NCBI GenBank assembly: GCA_964563165.1
Contig: CAZLWA010000110.1
Span: forward strand, 1 to 28,360
Reading direction: 5' to 3'
DNA length: 28,360 bases
From: CAZLWA01 sp964563165
GTDB taxonomy: Bacteria; CLD3; SB21
Position 1 is the stretch's first letter, and the number at the start of each line of letters is the position of its first letter. Both the position numbers and the translations under genes were made by a program. Below the pieces are notes generated by a model. That model saw nothing but the letters and a program-made list of their open reading frames with translations. It ran no database searches and was not told where the DNA came from. Below are positions 1 to 5,510 of the stretch, piece by piece.

Positions 1-52
1 ACTGAACAAATTCTTTACGAACGGACATAAGTAAAACTTCTTTCCATGGCAT
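1..52 (-). CDS. IS481-family transposase, N-terminal 17 codons only
   Basis: The minus strand has an ATG at 52-50, seven bases after an AAGGAG ribosome-binding site. It opens into MPWKEVLLMSVRKEFVQ and then leaves the window. The MPWKE start followed by a basic helix is characteristic of IS481-family DDE transposases, where this segment leads into the helix-turn-helix DNA-binding domain. The catalytic core is not visible, so whether the element is intact cannot be judged here. Confidence 0.65.
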   Translation of the reverse strand, partial: MPWKEVLLMSVRKEFVQ

Positions 53-140
53 GATTATTCTCCTTCTCTAGTATAATCATACCAATTTAAGTGTTACCTA
101 TGTCCCCGAACAAGTGTAACCCATGTCCCCAGTCTGTACA
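1..140 (-). mobile_element. Truncated end of an IS481-type insertion sequence
   Basis: The left edge of the window holds the terminal part of an insertion sequence that reads leftward out of the window. Its outer end is probably the TGTACA at 135-140. Inside it, the minus strand has closely spaced copies of the motifs GGGGACAT and GTTACACTTG / GTAACACTT, arranged as a repeated terminal region. A strong AGAAGGAG ribosome-binding site and the transposase start codon at 50-52 follow. This terminal layout is familiar from IS481-family elements, but that is my recollection of the family and not a search result. The other end and any target-site duplication lie outside the window. Confidence 0.7.
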
Positions 141-500
141 CCCCTTTGCAAGGGGGAATGGATTGTCGCTCTGCGGCACGCCCTTCGCTGTCACTCAGGA
201 CAGGCTCCGGCGGTGGATTCATTTCGCGGGATGAAATCACAGGTCACCCCTACGGGGTTCTGAATTTTTGATTTTCATTTAGCTACAAACAGTTCGCCCC
301 TACGGGGCTTTGTTCCCTCACCTCCTAGAGGAGAGGGTTAGGAGCCTGCCCTGAGTCCTTCGACTGCGCTCAGGATAAACTCCGTCGAAGGGTGAGCAGG
401 GAGAAAATTCCCCCGTAAAGTTTGTACTGAACTGGATGTAGGTGCAAGTCCCCCCCTTTACTAAAGGGGGGAAACGAAGCAGGGGGGATTAAATTCTTAT
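141..500. repeat. Gene-free repeat-rich region
   Basis: No credible gene is visible in these 360 bases. The segment is built of short repeats. CCCCTACGGGG occurs twice (247-257 and 297-307). A CCTTCGAC...GTCGAAGG inverted repeat lies at about 357-392, and a degenerate relative of its CTCAGGA-containing core is near 180-210. A near-perfect hairpin at 451-471 has a CCCCCCTTTA stem arm and a one-base loop. Such elements are common filler in environmental genomes. Their position next to an IS end and tRNA remnants suggests a site that accumulates insertions. Confidence 0.6.
451..471. repeat. Near-perfect C6/G6 hairpin
   Basis: The arm CCCCCCTTTA and its exact complement TAAAGGGGGG are separated by one C, giving a 10-bp stem. 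No T-run follows, so it is not a standard terminator. It looks like a dispersed palindromic repeat. Confidence 0.55.
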
Positions 501-560
501 TTGCGGAGAAGGGGAGATTCTCCGCCATAGGCGGATGCGCCTCCGGCGCAGAACTCCGGA
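501..560 (-). pseudogene. tRNA-Ser 3'-end remnant carrying a 30-bp double-hairpin insertion
   Basis: Positions 501-520 are identical to the 3' acceptor/T-arm end of the intact tRNA-Ser at 581-606. The sequence is then interrupted by 30 bases (521-550) and resumes at 551 with GAACTCC, exactly where the intact tRNA continues. The insert consists of two adjacent perfect hairpins, TCCGCC-ATA-GGCGGA and TGCGCC-TCC-GGCGCA. It splits the T-loop. No anticodon arm is attached to this fragment, so it is a broken tRNA gene and not a functional one. Confidence 0.7.
521..550 (+). repeat. Double-hairpin insertion element, copy A
   Basis: This is a thirty-base unit made of two tandem 6-bp hairpins with three-base loops. 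It sits cleanly inside the T-loop of a tRNA-Ser fragment. A shorter relative in the opposite orientation is at 757-781. Both begin with TCCGCC and end with GCA when read in the same sense. Confidence 0.65.
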
Positions 561-587
561 TCCTCTTTCGACTTTCCGCGAAATTTG

Positions 588-678
588 CGGAGAAGGGGAG
601 ATTCGAACTCCCGGTACAGCTTTACAACCGTACGGCGGTTTAGCAAACCGCTGCCTTCAGCCACTCGGCCACCTCTCC
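588..678 (-). tRNA. tRNA-Ser (anticodon GCT)
   Basis: This is an intact class II tRNA on the minus strand. The acceptor stem GGAGAGG pairs with CTTCTCC, with one G-T wobble. The D-arm contains GCCGAGTGGCTGAAGGC. The anticodon arm GCGGTTTGCTAAACCGC shows GCT in the loop. A long variable arm follows, and the T-arm is GGGAG TTCGAAT CTCCC. CCA is not encoded. It decodes AGC/AGU serine codons. The flanking DNA contains broken tRNA-Ser pieces on both sides, so the intact copy lies nested between remnants. Confidence 0.93.
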
Positions 679-722
679 AAGAAAATAAATTCTTCAATCG
701 ACAGTTTTTCGGACGGCGGTTT

Positions 723-742
723 AGTCCCGACAAGTCGGGACT
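723..742. repeat. Perfect 20-bp palindrome inside the tRNA-Ser remnant
   Basis: AGTCCCGAC and GTCGGGACT flank a two-base centre, giving a 9-bp stem. It stands where the anticodon loop should be in the remnant, between GGCGGTTTA and GCCTTCAGCC. It is unrelated in sequence to the TCCGCC double-hairpin units nearby. Confidence 0.65.
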
Positions 743-756
743 GCCTTCAGCCACTC

Positions 757-781
757 TGCACCAGCATCCGCCTCTGGCGGA
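757..781 (-). repeat. Double-hairpin insertion element, copy B
   Basis: On the minus strand this reads TCCGCC-AGA-GGCGGA followed by TGC-TGGT-GCA. It is the same architecture as copy A at 521-550, with a shortened second hairpin. Removing these 25 bases restores the D-arm sequence CCACTC|GGCCACC of the intact tRNA-Ser exactly. That precise excision point is the evidence for insertion rather than random decay. Confidence 0.65.
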
Positions 782-795
782 GGCCACCTCTCCAA

Positions 796-854
796 CACAT
801 TGAACATTGATCATTGAACAGTGATCAATGATTACTGATCAATCTTCAATGATC
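796..854. repeat. TGATCAAT-rich inverted repeats between tRNA-Ser genes
   Basis: This short AT-rich segment has several mutually complementary copies of ATTGATCATTGA / TGATCAATGA / TGATCAATCTTCAATGATC. It can fold in several ways. No coding capacity and no clear terminator T-run is seen. It separates the tRNA-Ser remnant from tRNA-Ser(TGA). Confidence 0.5.
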
Positions 855-855
855 G

Positions 856-938
856 CGGAGGATGAGGGACTCGAACCCCCAAGTCCTTGCGGACGGCAGT
901 TTTCAAGACTGCTGACTTACCAATTAGCCTAATCCTCC
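856..938 (-). tRNA. tRNA-Ser (anticodon TGA)
   Basis: This is a class II tRNA on the minus strand. The acceptor GGAGGAT pairs perfectly with ATCCTCC. The anticodon arm GCAGTCTTGAAAACTGC has TGA at positions 34-36. The variable arm is a GTCC-GCAA-GGAC hairpin. The T-arm contains GGTTCGAGTCC. The long variable arm supports serine identity. CCA is not encoded. It is intact, unlike the neighbouring tRNA-Ser fragments. Confidence 0.88.
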
Positions 939-1050
939 CCTTTTCTAAAAAGAGGCGTGCAATATAATTGAAATCCAAGTTTCAGTCAACAGCTTTATTT
1001 GCATTGCACCGGAGCGCAGAGAACTCGAAGAATTATTTTGACAAAAACAA

Positions 1051-1080
1051 CTTTGTGTCTTGGTGGCTTTGTGGTGAAAT
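1051..1080 (-). repeat. Dispersed CACCACAAAG repeat, copy at mrp 3' end
   Basis: The minus strand reads TTTCACCACAAAGCCACC followed by AAGACACAAAG, immediately after the mrp stop codon. Related sequences occur at about 9471-9490, 9638-9698, 17277-17308 and 26560-26581, always between genes. This marks a dispersed repeat family. Confidence 0.5.
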
Positions 1081-1082
1081 TT

Positions 1083-2201
1083 TTAAATTACTTTCAGTTT
1101 CGTATTCGCAAAGAACATCTTTTGCCCAAGCGCTTTTTCTTTATCTTCTGCCGTGCCGTAATGAATGATACTGATCAACGACGCCAAATTCTTGGCAATC
1201 TCCATAAACGCCTTCGCATTGTGGGAATCCGGTTTCGCGATCACGATCGGTTTGCCTTCGTCGCCCGCAATGCGCGTCTCGATGTCCAGCGGCACTTCTC
1301 CTAAGAAAGGCACTTCATACTTATCCGACGCCTTCTTTGCGCCGCCGTAGGAAAAGATTTCCGCGCGATGATCGCACTTCGGGCAAATATAATAACTCAT
1401 ATTTTCGATAATGCCCAGGATCGGCACATTCACTTTTTGAAACATGCCGATGCCGCGTTGCGCGTCCATCAGCGCGACATCCTGCGGCGTCGTAACGATC
1501 ACCGCACCGACCAGATGAACCACCTGCGATAACGTCAATTGCGCATCGCCTGTTCCGGGCGGCATGTCCACGATCAGATAATCCAATTCGCCCCAATTGA
1601 CGTCGCGCATCAATTGCGTGATCGCCTGCGCGATCATCGGGCCGCGCCACACCAGCGCCTGATCCTGAGGCATCAGGAATCCGATGGACATCATTTGAAT
1701 ACCGTGATTCTCAAGCACCTCCATCCGTTTCCCGTCGGAGGATTTCGGCTTTTCATGCAACCCCATCATCAGCGGAATGCTCGGCCCGTAAATATCCGCG
1801 TCGAGCAATCCGACCTTTGCTCCAAGCATGCCCAGCGCCACGGCAAGATTCGTGGCAACCGTGGATTTTCCGACGCCGCCTTTTCCGCTCGCGACCGCAA
1901 TGATATTCTTAACCGTAGGTAAAATATTGCCCTGCTCCGCCGAGCCTTTATTCGCAGGCATTTTCGAGGTCATGTCCACCGTCACGTTCTTTACGCCTTC
2001 CATTTTGGAGATGATTTCCTGACATTGCTGTTTGAGCAAGTCCTTCACCGGACATGCCGGCGTCGTCAATACGACTTTAAAACTCACCTCACCACCGTTG
2101 ATCTGAATATCCTGGACAAATCCTAAGGCCACAATATCTTTATGGAGGTCGGGGTCCTTGACCGCCTTCAACGCCTCCAAAATAACTTCTTTGGTTAACA
2201 T
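1083..2201 (-). CDS. mrp: Mrp/ApbC-family iron-sulfur cluster carrier ATPase
   Basis: This is a cytosolic P-loop ATPase of the Mrp/NBP35/ApbC family, which binds and hands over [4Fe-4S] clusters to apo-proteins. The N-terminal 80 residues form a MIP18/DUF59 domain, with the family motif TTPACP at 46-51. The ParA-like domain follows, with a deviant Walker A (GKGGVGKST, from residue 106), a Walker B-like VDMPPGTGD, and the cluster-ligating pair in YYICPKCDH near residue 270. The length of 372 residues is normal. The C-terminal 25 residues, after the conserved domain, are Lys-rich and poorly conserved-looking. A strong AGGAAGG site precedes the ATG and overlaps the stop of the DUF2085 gene, so the two are probably co-transcribed. 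In this window its likely clients include the Fe-S-rich PFOR, which is an inference. Confidence 0.95.
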   Translation of the reverse strand: MLTKEVILEALKAVKDPDLHKDIVALGFVQDIQINGGEVSFKVVLTTPACPVKDLLKQQCQEIISKMEGVKNVTVDMTSKMPANKGSAEQGNILPTVKNIIAVASGKGGVGKSTVATNLAVALGMLGAKVGLLDADIYGPSIPLMMGLHEKPKSSDGKRMEVLENHGIQMMSIGFLMPQDQALVWRGPMIAQAITQLMRDVNWGELDYLIVDMPPGTGDAQLTLSQVVHLVGAVIVTTPQDVALMDAQRGIGMFQKVNVPILGIIENMSYYICPKCDHRAEIFSYGGAKKASDKYEVPFLGEVPLDIETRIAGDEGKPIVIAKPDSHNAKAFMEIAKNLASLISIIHYGTAEDKEKALGQKMFFANTKLKVI

Positions 2202-2212
2202 TATCGTCCTTC

Positions 2213-2878
2213 CTAAGTATTCGAAATGAAATTAATAACGCCCATTTCCACCAGAAAACAACTCATTCCCGAAATGAGCAACAAGCCGTAATGAGAAATT
2301 TTGTAGTCGCGATTCTTAAATTGACTGAACACGATCAATACCACCACGGCATTTAAGTAAATGAACAAAATCGTGATGCCGAAAACCGCGAATAGAAAAA
2401 ACAGATCATAGGAAAATATCGCGGGCGCGAAGAATATAATGAAACAAAGCGTGAGAGACAAGCTCATAATCGCAGCGAAACCGGCCTTTTTGTCAAACTT
2501 AATTGGCGCCGGGCGGATCCAGAACATTTTGTGCAAATAGGACCCGGCCGCGGTGAATGCGGCAAAACCAAAAATGAATCCGCTGACGTAACGCGGGATA
2601 TTCAAATCGTATATGCCTGACATCCCCGCCAATACATCGAGGAAAAAATAACTACCGCAAAATAGCAGGAAAGAAATATAGGAACGGTCAAACTGATACC
2701 ATCCGCGGATGCCTGTTTGCATGACCATGCAGATGCAGGCGAAAAACGCCCCGGTGTAAATTCCCGAACATCGCGCGCACAGCGGCAAAGCGGATCCCGC
2801 AAAAATCAACGTCCGGTCGGGCAATTGATGGCACAGATAACCGCATTGATGAAAAATGAAATGAATGATCGACTCCAT
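2213..2878 (-). CDS. DUF2085 family integral membrane protein
   Basis: This is a 221-residue membrane protein of unknown function. Near the N-terminus it carries the signature of DUF2085: CHQLPDR at about residues 16-22, then PLCARCSGIYTG. Both are Cys-containing motifs typical of the family and suggest metal or redox chemistry, though no activity is established. About five to six hydrophobic segments follow, ending in a short polar tail. Transcription runs directly into mrp with an 11-bp gap, and the mrp ribosome-binding site overlaps this gene's TAG. The pairing with an Fe-S carrier is suggestive but not proof of a shared role. The start is the ATG giving MESIIHFIFHQCG. An upstream GGAG is present but not ideally spaced. 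Confidence 0.85.
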   Translation of the reverse strand: MESIIHFIFHQCGYLCHQLPDRTLIFAGSALPLCARCSGIYTGAFFACICMVMQTGIRGWYQFDRSYISFLLFCGSYFFLDVLAGMSGIYDLNIPRYVSGFIFGFAAFTAAGSYLHKMFWIRPAPIKFDKKAGFAAIMSLSLTLCFIIFFAPAIFSYDLFFLFAVFGITILFIYLNAVVVLIVFSQFKNRDYKISHYGLLLISGMSCFLVEMGVINFISNT

Positions 2879-2959
2879 GACTCCATTACTCCAAATGAGA
2901 CAGCCGGTTCTTACGATTCACGACGGATTAAGATGGCTTTCAATTTACGATTATTATTC

Positions 2960-2988
2960 TTGAAATTGAACAGCTCATTTTCTACATT
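2960..2988 (+). promoter_or_regulatory. Sigma-70-type promoter for tRNA-His
   Basis: A TTGAAA -35 box (2960-2965) and a TACATT -10 box (2983-2988) are separated by exactly 17 bp. They lie 25 bp upstream of tRNA-His, a fitting position for a stable-RNA promoter. Confidence 0.5.
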
Positions 2989-3012
2989 AGCGGGCGTTTG
3001 GAAAAACTGCAT

Positions 3013-3088
3013 GGTGGGCATAGCTCAATTTGGTTAGAGCGCCAGGTTGTGGCCCTGGAGGCTGCGGGTTCAAGTCCCGTTGCTCACC
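3013..3088 (+). tRNA. tRNA-His (anticodon GTG)
   Basis: This is an intact cloverleaf. The acceptor GTGGGCA (3014-3020) pairs with TGCTCAC (3081-3087). The extra 5' G at 3013 faces C at 3088, as required for histidine tRNAs. The anticodon loop is TTGTGGC. The T-arm is GCGGG TTCAAGT CCCGT. It stands alone with its own promoter, followed 80 bp later by tRNA-Glu. Confidence 0.93.
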
Positions 3089-3124
3089 CATAGAAGCGCC
3101 TGCAAAGCACGACCCATTTTCTTC

Positions 3125-3153
3125 TTGCAATGCGGATTTTTGTTGTGTATAAT
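3125..3153 (+). promoter_or_regulatory. Strong sigma-70-type promoter for tRNA-Glu
   Basis: TTGCAA (3125-3130) and a perfect TATAAT (3148-3153) are spaced by 17 bp. A TGTG just upstream of the -10 box resembles an extended -10. The tRNA-Glu 5' end is 18 bp downstream of the -10. This is the clearest promoter in the window. Confidence 0.7.
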
Positions 3154-3170
3154 TGCACCGCTTTTTAGAT

Positions 3171-3242
3171 GCGCCTATCGTCTAGGGGTTAGGACATCGC
3201 CCTTTCACGGCGGTAACCGGGGTTCAAATCCCCGTAGGCGTA
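3171..3242 (+). tRNA. tRNA-Glu (anticodon TTC)
   Basis: The acceptor GCGCCTA pairs with TAGGCGT, with a terminal G-T. The anticodon loop CTTTCAC gives TTC. The T-arm is CGGGG TTCAAAT CCCCG. The TCTAGGGGTTAGGA D-arm is typical of glutamate tRNAs. It is followed directly by an intrinsic terminator. Confidence 0.95.
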
Positions 3243-3244
3243 CA

Positions 3245-3279
3245 AAAAAACCGTTTCGATCTTTTCGGAACGGTTTTTT
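3245..3279 (+). terminator. Intrinsic terminator after tRNA-Glu (probably bidirectional)
   Basis: An AAAAAACCGTTTCGA arm pairs with TCGGAACGGTTTTTT across a five-base loop, with one G-T wobble. It ends in six T residues on plus and six on minus. It starts three bases after tRNA-Glu and lies 21 bp beyond the 3' end of the STAS gene on the other strand, so it could stop both. Confidence 0.85.
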
Positions 3280-3300
3280 GATTTCTATGGTCTGTGGGAT

Positions 3301-3678
3301 CTACAATTCGGCAAGTTCCTGCTCTGAAGAAAATGCGGAGATCGCGTCCCCGATGGATTGATGATGATCAAAAACGTGCGTGAGCTTCGTCTTGAGGAAC
3401 AGACTTTCGTCTTTTCCGGACAAATTGGCCAAACGTAACTGGCCGCCTTCTTTTTGAACGGAATTCAAACTCGCTGTTAACACTCCGATCCCCGAACTAT
3501 TCAGCCATCGGACGCTTTCCATATTAATAATGATCTTTTTATAGCCTTTCTCTAAAAAGTCATTAACACGATCATGAACTTCCTCCGTGCCCGATCCGCC
3601 CATCATTTTACCGGTCAGCGACAAAATGGCGACGTCCCCTTCCACGGCCTCCTGAAAATCCAAATAAATATGTTCCAT
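3301..3678 (-). CDS. STAS-domain protein, anti-anti-sigma factor type
   Basis: This 125-residue protein is essentially a single STAS domain of the SpoIIAA/RsbV type. The family acts in partner-switching: the unphosphorylated form binds an anti-sigma kinase and releases a sigma factor. The segment RWLNSSGIGVL near residues 57-67 contains the serine pair (61/62) where these proteins are phosphorylated. The KKIIINME strand before it also fits the fold. A good AGGGAG site precedes the ATG. No anti-sigma kinase, phosphatase or sigma factor gene is visible in this window, so its partner must be elsewhere. The gene is isolated between two near-identical bidirectional terminators. Confidence 0.88.
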   Translation of the reverse strand: MEHIYLDFQEAVEGDVAILSLTGKMMGGSGTEEVHDRVNDFLEKGYKKIIINMESVRWLNSSGIGVLTASLNSVQKEGGQLRLANLSGKDESLFLKTKLTHVFDHHQSIGDAISAFSSEQELAEL

Positions 3679-3845
3679 AAACTACTCCCTTCTATTATTA
3701 TATTATAGCTGATATTTTGAATGTTTGTTCCGTTTCCTTCTTTAACCGCTTCGCTTAAACGTAATTTAATCGATTCGGTTTCAATTATAATACAATATAA
3801 GTATTGCGGTTCAAAACAACAATGAGCTACGTCAGCATTTTAATA

Positions 3846-3876
3846 AAAAAACCGTTTCAAAATGAAACGGTTTTTT
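3846..3876 (-). terminator. Intrinsic terminator downstream of glutathione peroxidase
   Basis: This is a perfect 14-bp stem (AAAAAACCGTTTCA / TGAAACGGTTTTTT) with a three-base loop and T-runs on both strands. It lies 25 bp after the glutathione peroxidase stop. The core AAAAAACCGTTTC is the same as in the terminator at 3245-3279. Confidence 0.85.
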
Positions 3877-3901
3877 AAATTTTTCCAGGAATCTGAGGAA
3901 C

Positions 3902-4411
3902 CTACAGTGCCTTAACGACCTGTTCACTCATCGGCTCTATTTTGGACCGGAAGCGATGAATAAGCTTACCGTTCTCATCAAACAGGAATTTTTCGAAGTT
4001 CCATTTAATATCTCCGGTAAAATCGGGATTCGGTTCGCTGATGAGCCACTTGAAGAAAGGATCGATGTCGTCTCCTTTTACCGACACCTTGGCAGCCATA
4101 GGAAAAGTGACGCCGTAATTCTTCGTGCAGAATTGTTTGATCTCTTCATTGCTGCCGGGTTCCTGGCCCCCGAAGTTATTCGCGGGAAAACCGATGATCA
4201 CCAATTTGTCCTGATATTTTTTATACAATTCTTCCAATCCCTTGTACTGAGGCGTATAGCCGCATTCCGATGCGGTGTTTACGATGAGGATCTTTTTCCC
4301 TTTGTATTGAGACAGATCGATGCTCGAGCCGTCAAGTGCCTTTACTTTATAATTGTACACAGTTGGTGTGACTCCCAGAGTTAGTGCCATAAATAAGATT
4401 AACGTTTTCAT
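3902..4411 (-). CDS. Glutathione peroxidase family thiol peroxidase, exported form
   Basis: This is a 169-residue thioredoxin-fold peroxidase that reduces hydroperoxides, in bacteria usually with thioredoxin as donor. The peroxidatic centre is a cysteine and not selenocysteine: Cys50 in NTASECGYTPQY. Gln83, Trp137 and Asn138 complete the catalytic tetrad. Cys95 is placed as the resolving cysteine of the thioredoxin-dependent type. The first 16 residues (MKTLILFMALTLGVTP) are hydrophobic and look like a signal peptide or membrane anchor, which points to a periplasmic location. This is an inference, because many family members are cytosolic. An AAGGA site lies about ten bases before the ATG. 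It is a single-gene transcript ending at the 3846-3876 terminator. Confidence 0.93.
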   Translation of the reverse strand: MKTLILFMALTLGVTPTVYNYKVKALDGSSIDLSQYKGKKILIVNTASECGYTPQYKGLEELYKKYQDKLVIIGFPANNFGGQEPGSNEEIKQFCTKNYGVTFPMAAKVSVKGDDIDPFFKWLISEPNPDFTGDIKWNFEKFLFDENGKLIHRFRSKIEPMSEQVVKAL

Positions 4412-4488
4412 TTAACAGCGTCCTTTCTGATCGGAGCTTAGTGAGAATAATAATAGTTGTCACTACAATCTTTGCATTGATAAAACAC

Positions 4489-4556
4489 GTAAACGGATAT
4501 AACAGATTTAGCGGATTAAATCAAATATCAGTTTAATCTGTTTAATCCGTTTACTA
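4489..4556. repeat. Imperfect inverted repeat upstream of glutathione peroxidase
   Basis: GTAAACGGAT-AACAGATT at 4489-4509 returns in reverse complement at about 4531-4556 (AATCTGTTTAATCCGTTTAC). The arms match with two mismatches and an insertion. It occupies most of the gap between the aldolase 3' end and the peroxidase promoter region. No T-run makes it an obvious terminator, so it is better described as a dispersed repeat. Confidence 0.5.
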
Positions 4557-4570
4557 AAGTTGCATCTCGA

Positions 4571-5464
4571 TCACATGCGTGCTTCTTGAATTAGATGTTC
4601 CAGTTCTTGAATTGCTTTTTCATCCGCTTTAAGCAGCGGCGGCCTCGGATCGCCTCCAAAATAATTCGCAAGGTCAAGAGCCGCCTTGAGCCCTGCCACG
4701 CCATATTTCGACGTGACGGCTTTGGCCAGAGGATTGATCTTGAATTGCATTTTCCGTGCTTCCTCTATTTTTCCTTCGTGATACAATTGGTACAGGCGAT
4801 TACAGGCGGCCGGTAGTACATTTGCGACGGCCAGTATTCCTCCCACTGCGCCGAGACTCAAGGCCGTTAATAACGTCGGCGCGCTGCCGACAAAAACAGA
4901 AAAATCGTCCGGCGTCATGGCGATCAGGTCTGCAAATAAGCTCATATCGCCTGAACTGTCCTTCATTCCGACGATATTGGGATGTTCGGCGAGCCTGCCG
5001 ACGGTAGCCGCGAGCAATGATACGCCCGTGTACTGGGGTACACTATATAGAAGGATACTAACCTTCGATGCATCGGCAACGCGCAAATAGTGCGTTGTCA
5101 AAGCTTCCTGGGTGATAGCTGATTTGTAAAATGACGGAGTAATGACCAAAGCGCAGTCCGCTCCGCATTCCGCCGCGGTTTGCACCGAGCGAATGGATTC
5201 GGTCGTGGATTCATTTCCGGCGCCGGCCATCATGATTTTATTTTTCGGTATGGCGCCTCGCGCCGCTTCCAGGATCTGCCTTTTTTCGCGTTCGTTAAGC
5301 ATCACCGCTTCGCCGTTCGATCCGAGAATGAGATAGCCGGATAATCCGGTCTGATTCCATTGATGGAGATTTTCAATCAATTTCTTAGGCGCGATTTCTT
5401 CATTAACAAAGGGCGTCGGGACCGGCGGCAATATGCCATTTAGAGTTATCATAACGTCGGACAT
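4571..5464 (-). CDS. DapA-superfamily aldolase, closest in motifs to 4-hydroxy-2-oxoglutarate aldolase (HOGA1)
   Basis: This is a 297-residue class I aldolase of the dihydrodipicolinate synthase/N-acetylneuraminate lyase superfamily. The Schiff-base lysine is Lys168 in IVGMKDSSGD, and the conserved tyrosine is Tyr140 in LLYSVPQYTG. The pyruvate-carboxylate loop reads GSNGE (48-52) instead of the GTTGE usual in DapA. GSNGE, together with HYLRVADASK, LYSVP and LGAVGG-LAVANVL, recalls mammalian mitochondrial HOGA1, which splits 4-hydroxy-2-oxoglutarate into pyruvate and glyoxylate. I therefore favour HOGA-like activity over lysine biosynthesis, but substrate choice in this superfamily is hard to read from motifs. 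It follows the ChrB-C gene by 46 bp on the same strand and is probably co-transcribed. Confidence 0.85.
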   Translation of the reverse strand: MSDVMITLNGILPPVPTPFVNEEIAPKKLIENLHQWNQTGLSGYLILGSNGEAVMLNEREKRQILEAARGAIPKNKIMMAGAGNESTTESIRSVQTAAECGADCALVITPSFYKSAITQEALTTHYLRVADASKVSILLYSVPQYTGVSLLAATVGRLAEHPNIVGMKDSSGDMSLFADLIAMTPDDFSVFVGSAPTLLTALSLGAVGGILAVANVLPAACNRLYQLYHEGKIEEARKMQFKINPLAKAVTSKYGVAGLKAALDLANYFGGDPRPPLLKADEKAIQELEHLIQEARM

Positions 5465-5510
5465 TCCGTGAAGGACTCTTTCGATTGTTCCAATCGCTTG
5501 AAAAATGAAA

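Larger units (their letters stand above)
710..793 (-). pseudogene. tRNA-Ser 5'-half remnant with two small palindromic insertions
   Basis: Read on the minus strand, this copy starts like the intact tRNA-Ser (GGAGAGGTGGCC) and continues with the D-arm AGTGGCTGAAGGCAG and the post-anticodon AAACCGCC. It is broken twice. A 25-base hairpin unit sits at 757-781 in the D-arm. A 20-base palindrome (AGTCCCGAC-AA-GTCGGGACT read on plus) sits at 723-742 and replaces the anticodon loop. The variable arm and 3' half are missing after about 710. With no anticodon it cannot act as a serine tRNA. Confidence 0.7.

Noticed and set aside
430..480. Riboswitch or group II intron fragment suggested by GTAGGTGCAAGTCCC
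   Set aside because: Only a short resemblance exists. No flanking conserved helices or downstream gene in the right orientation support it.
497..814. Open reading frames on both strands across the tRNA-Ser region
   Set aside because: They run through an intact tRNA and its remnants and have no ribosome-binding site. The frames are open by chance.
3301..3678. Complete partner-switching sigma module
   Set aside because: Only the STAS protein is here. No anti-sigma kinase, phosphatase or sigma factor gene is adjacent.
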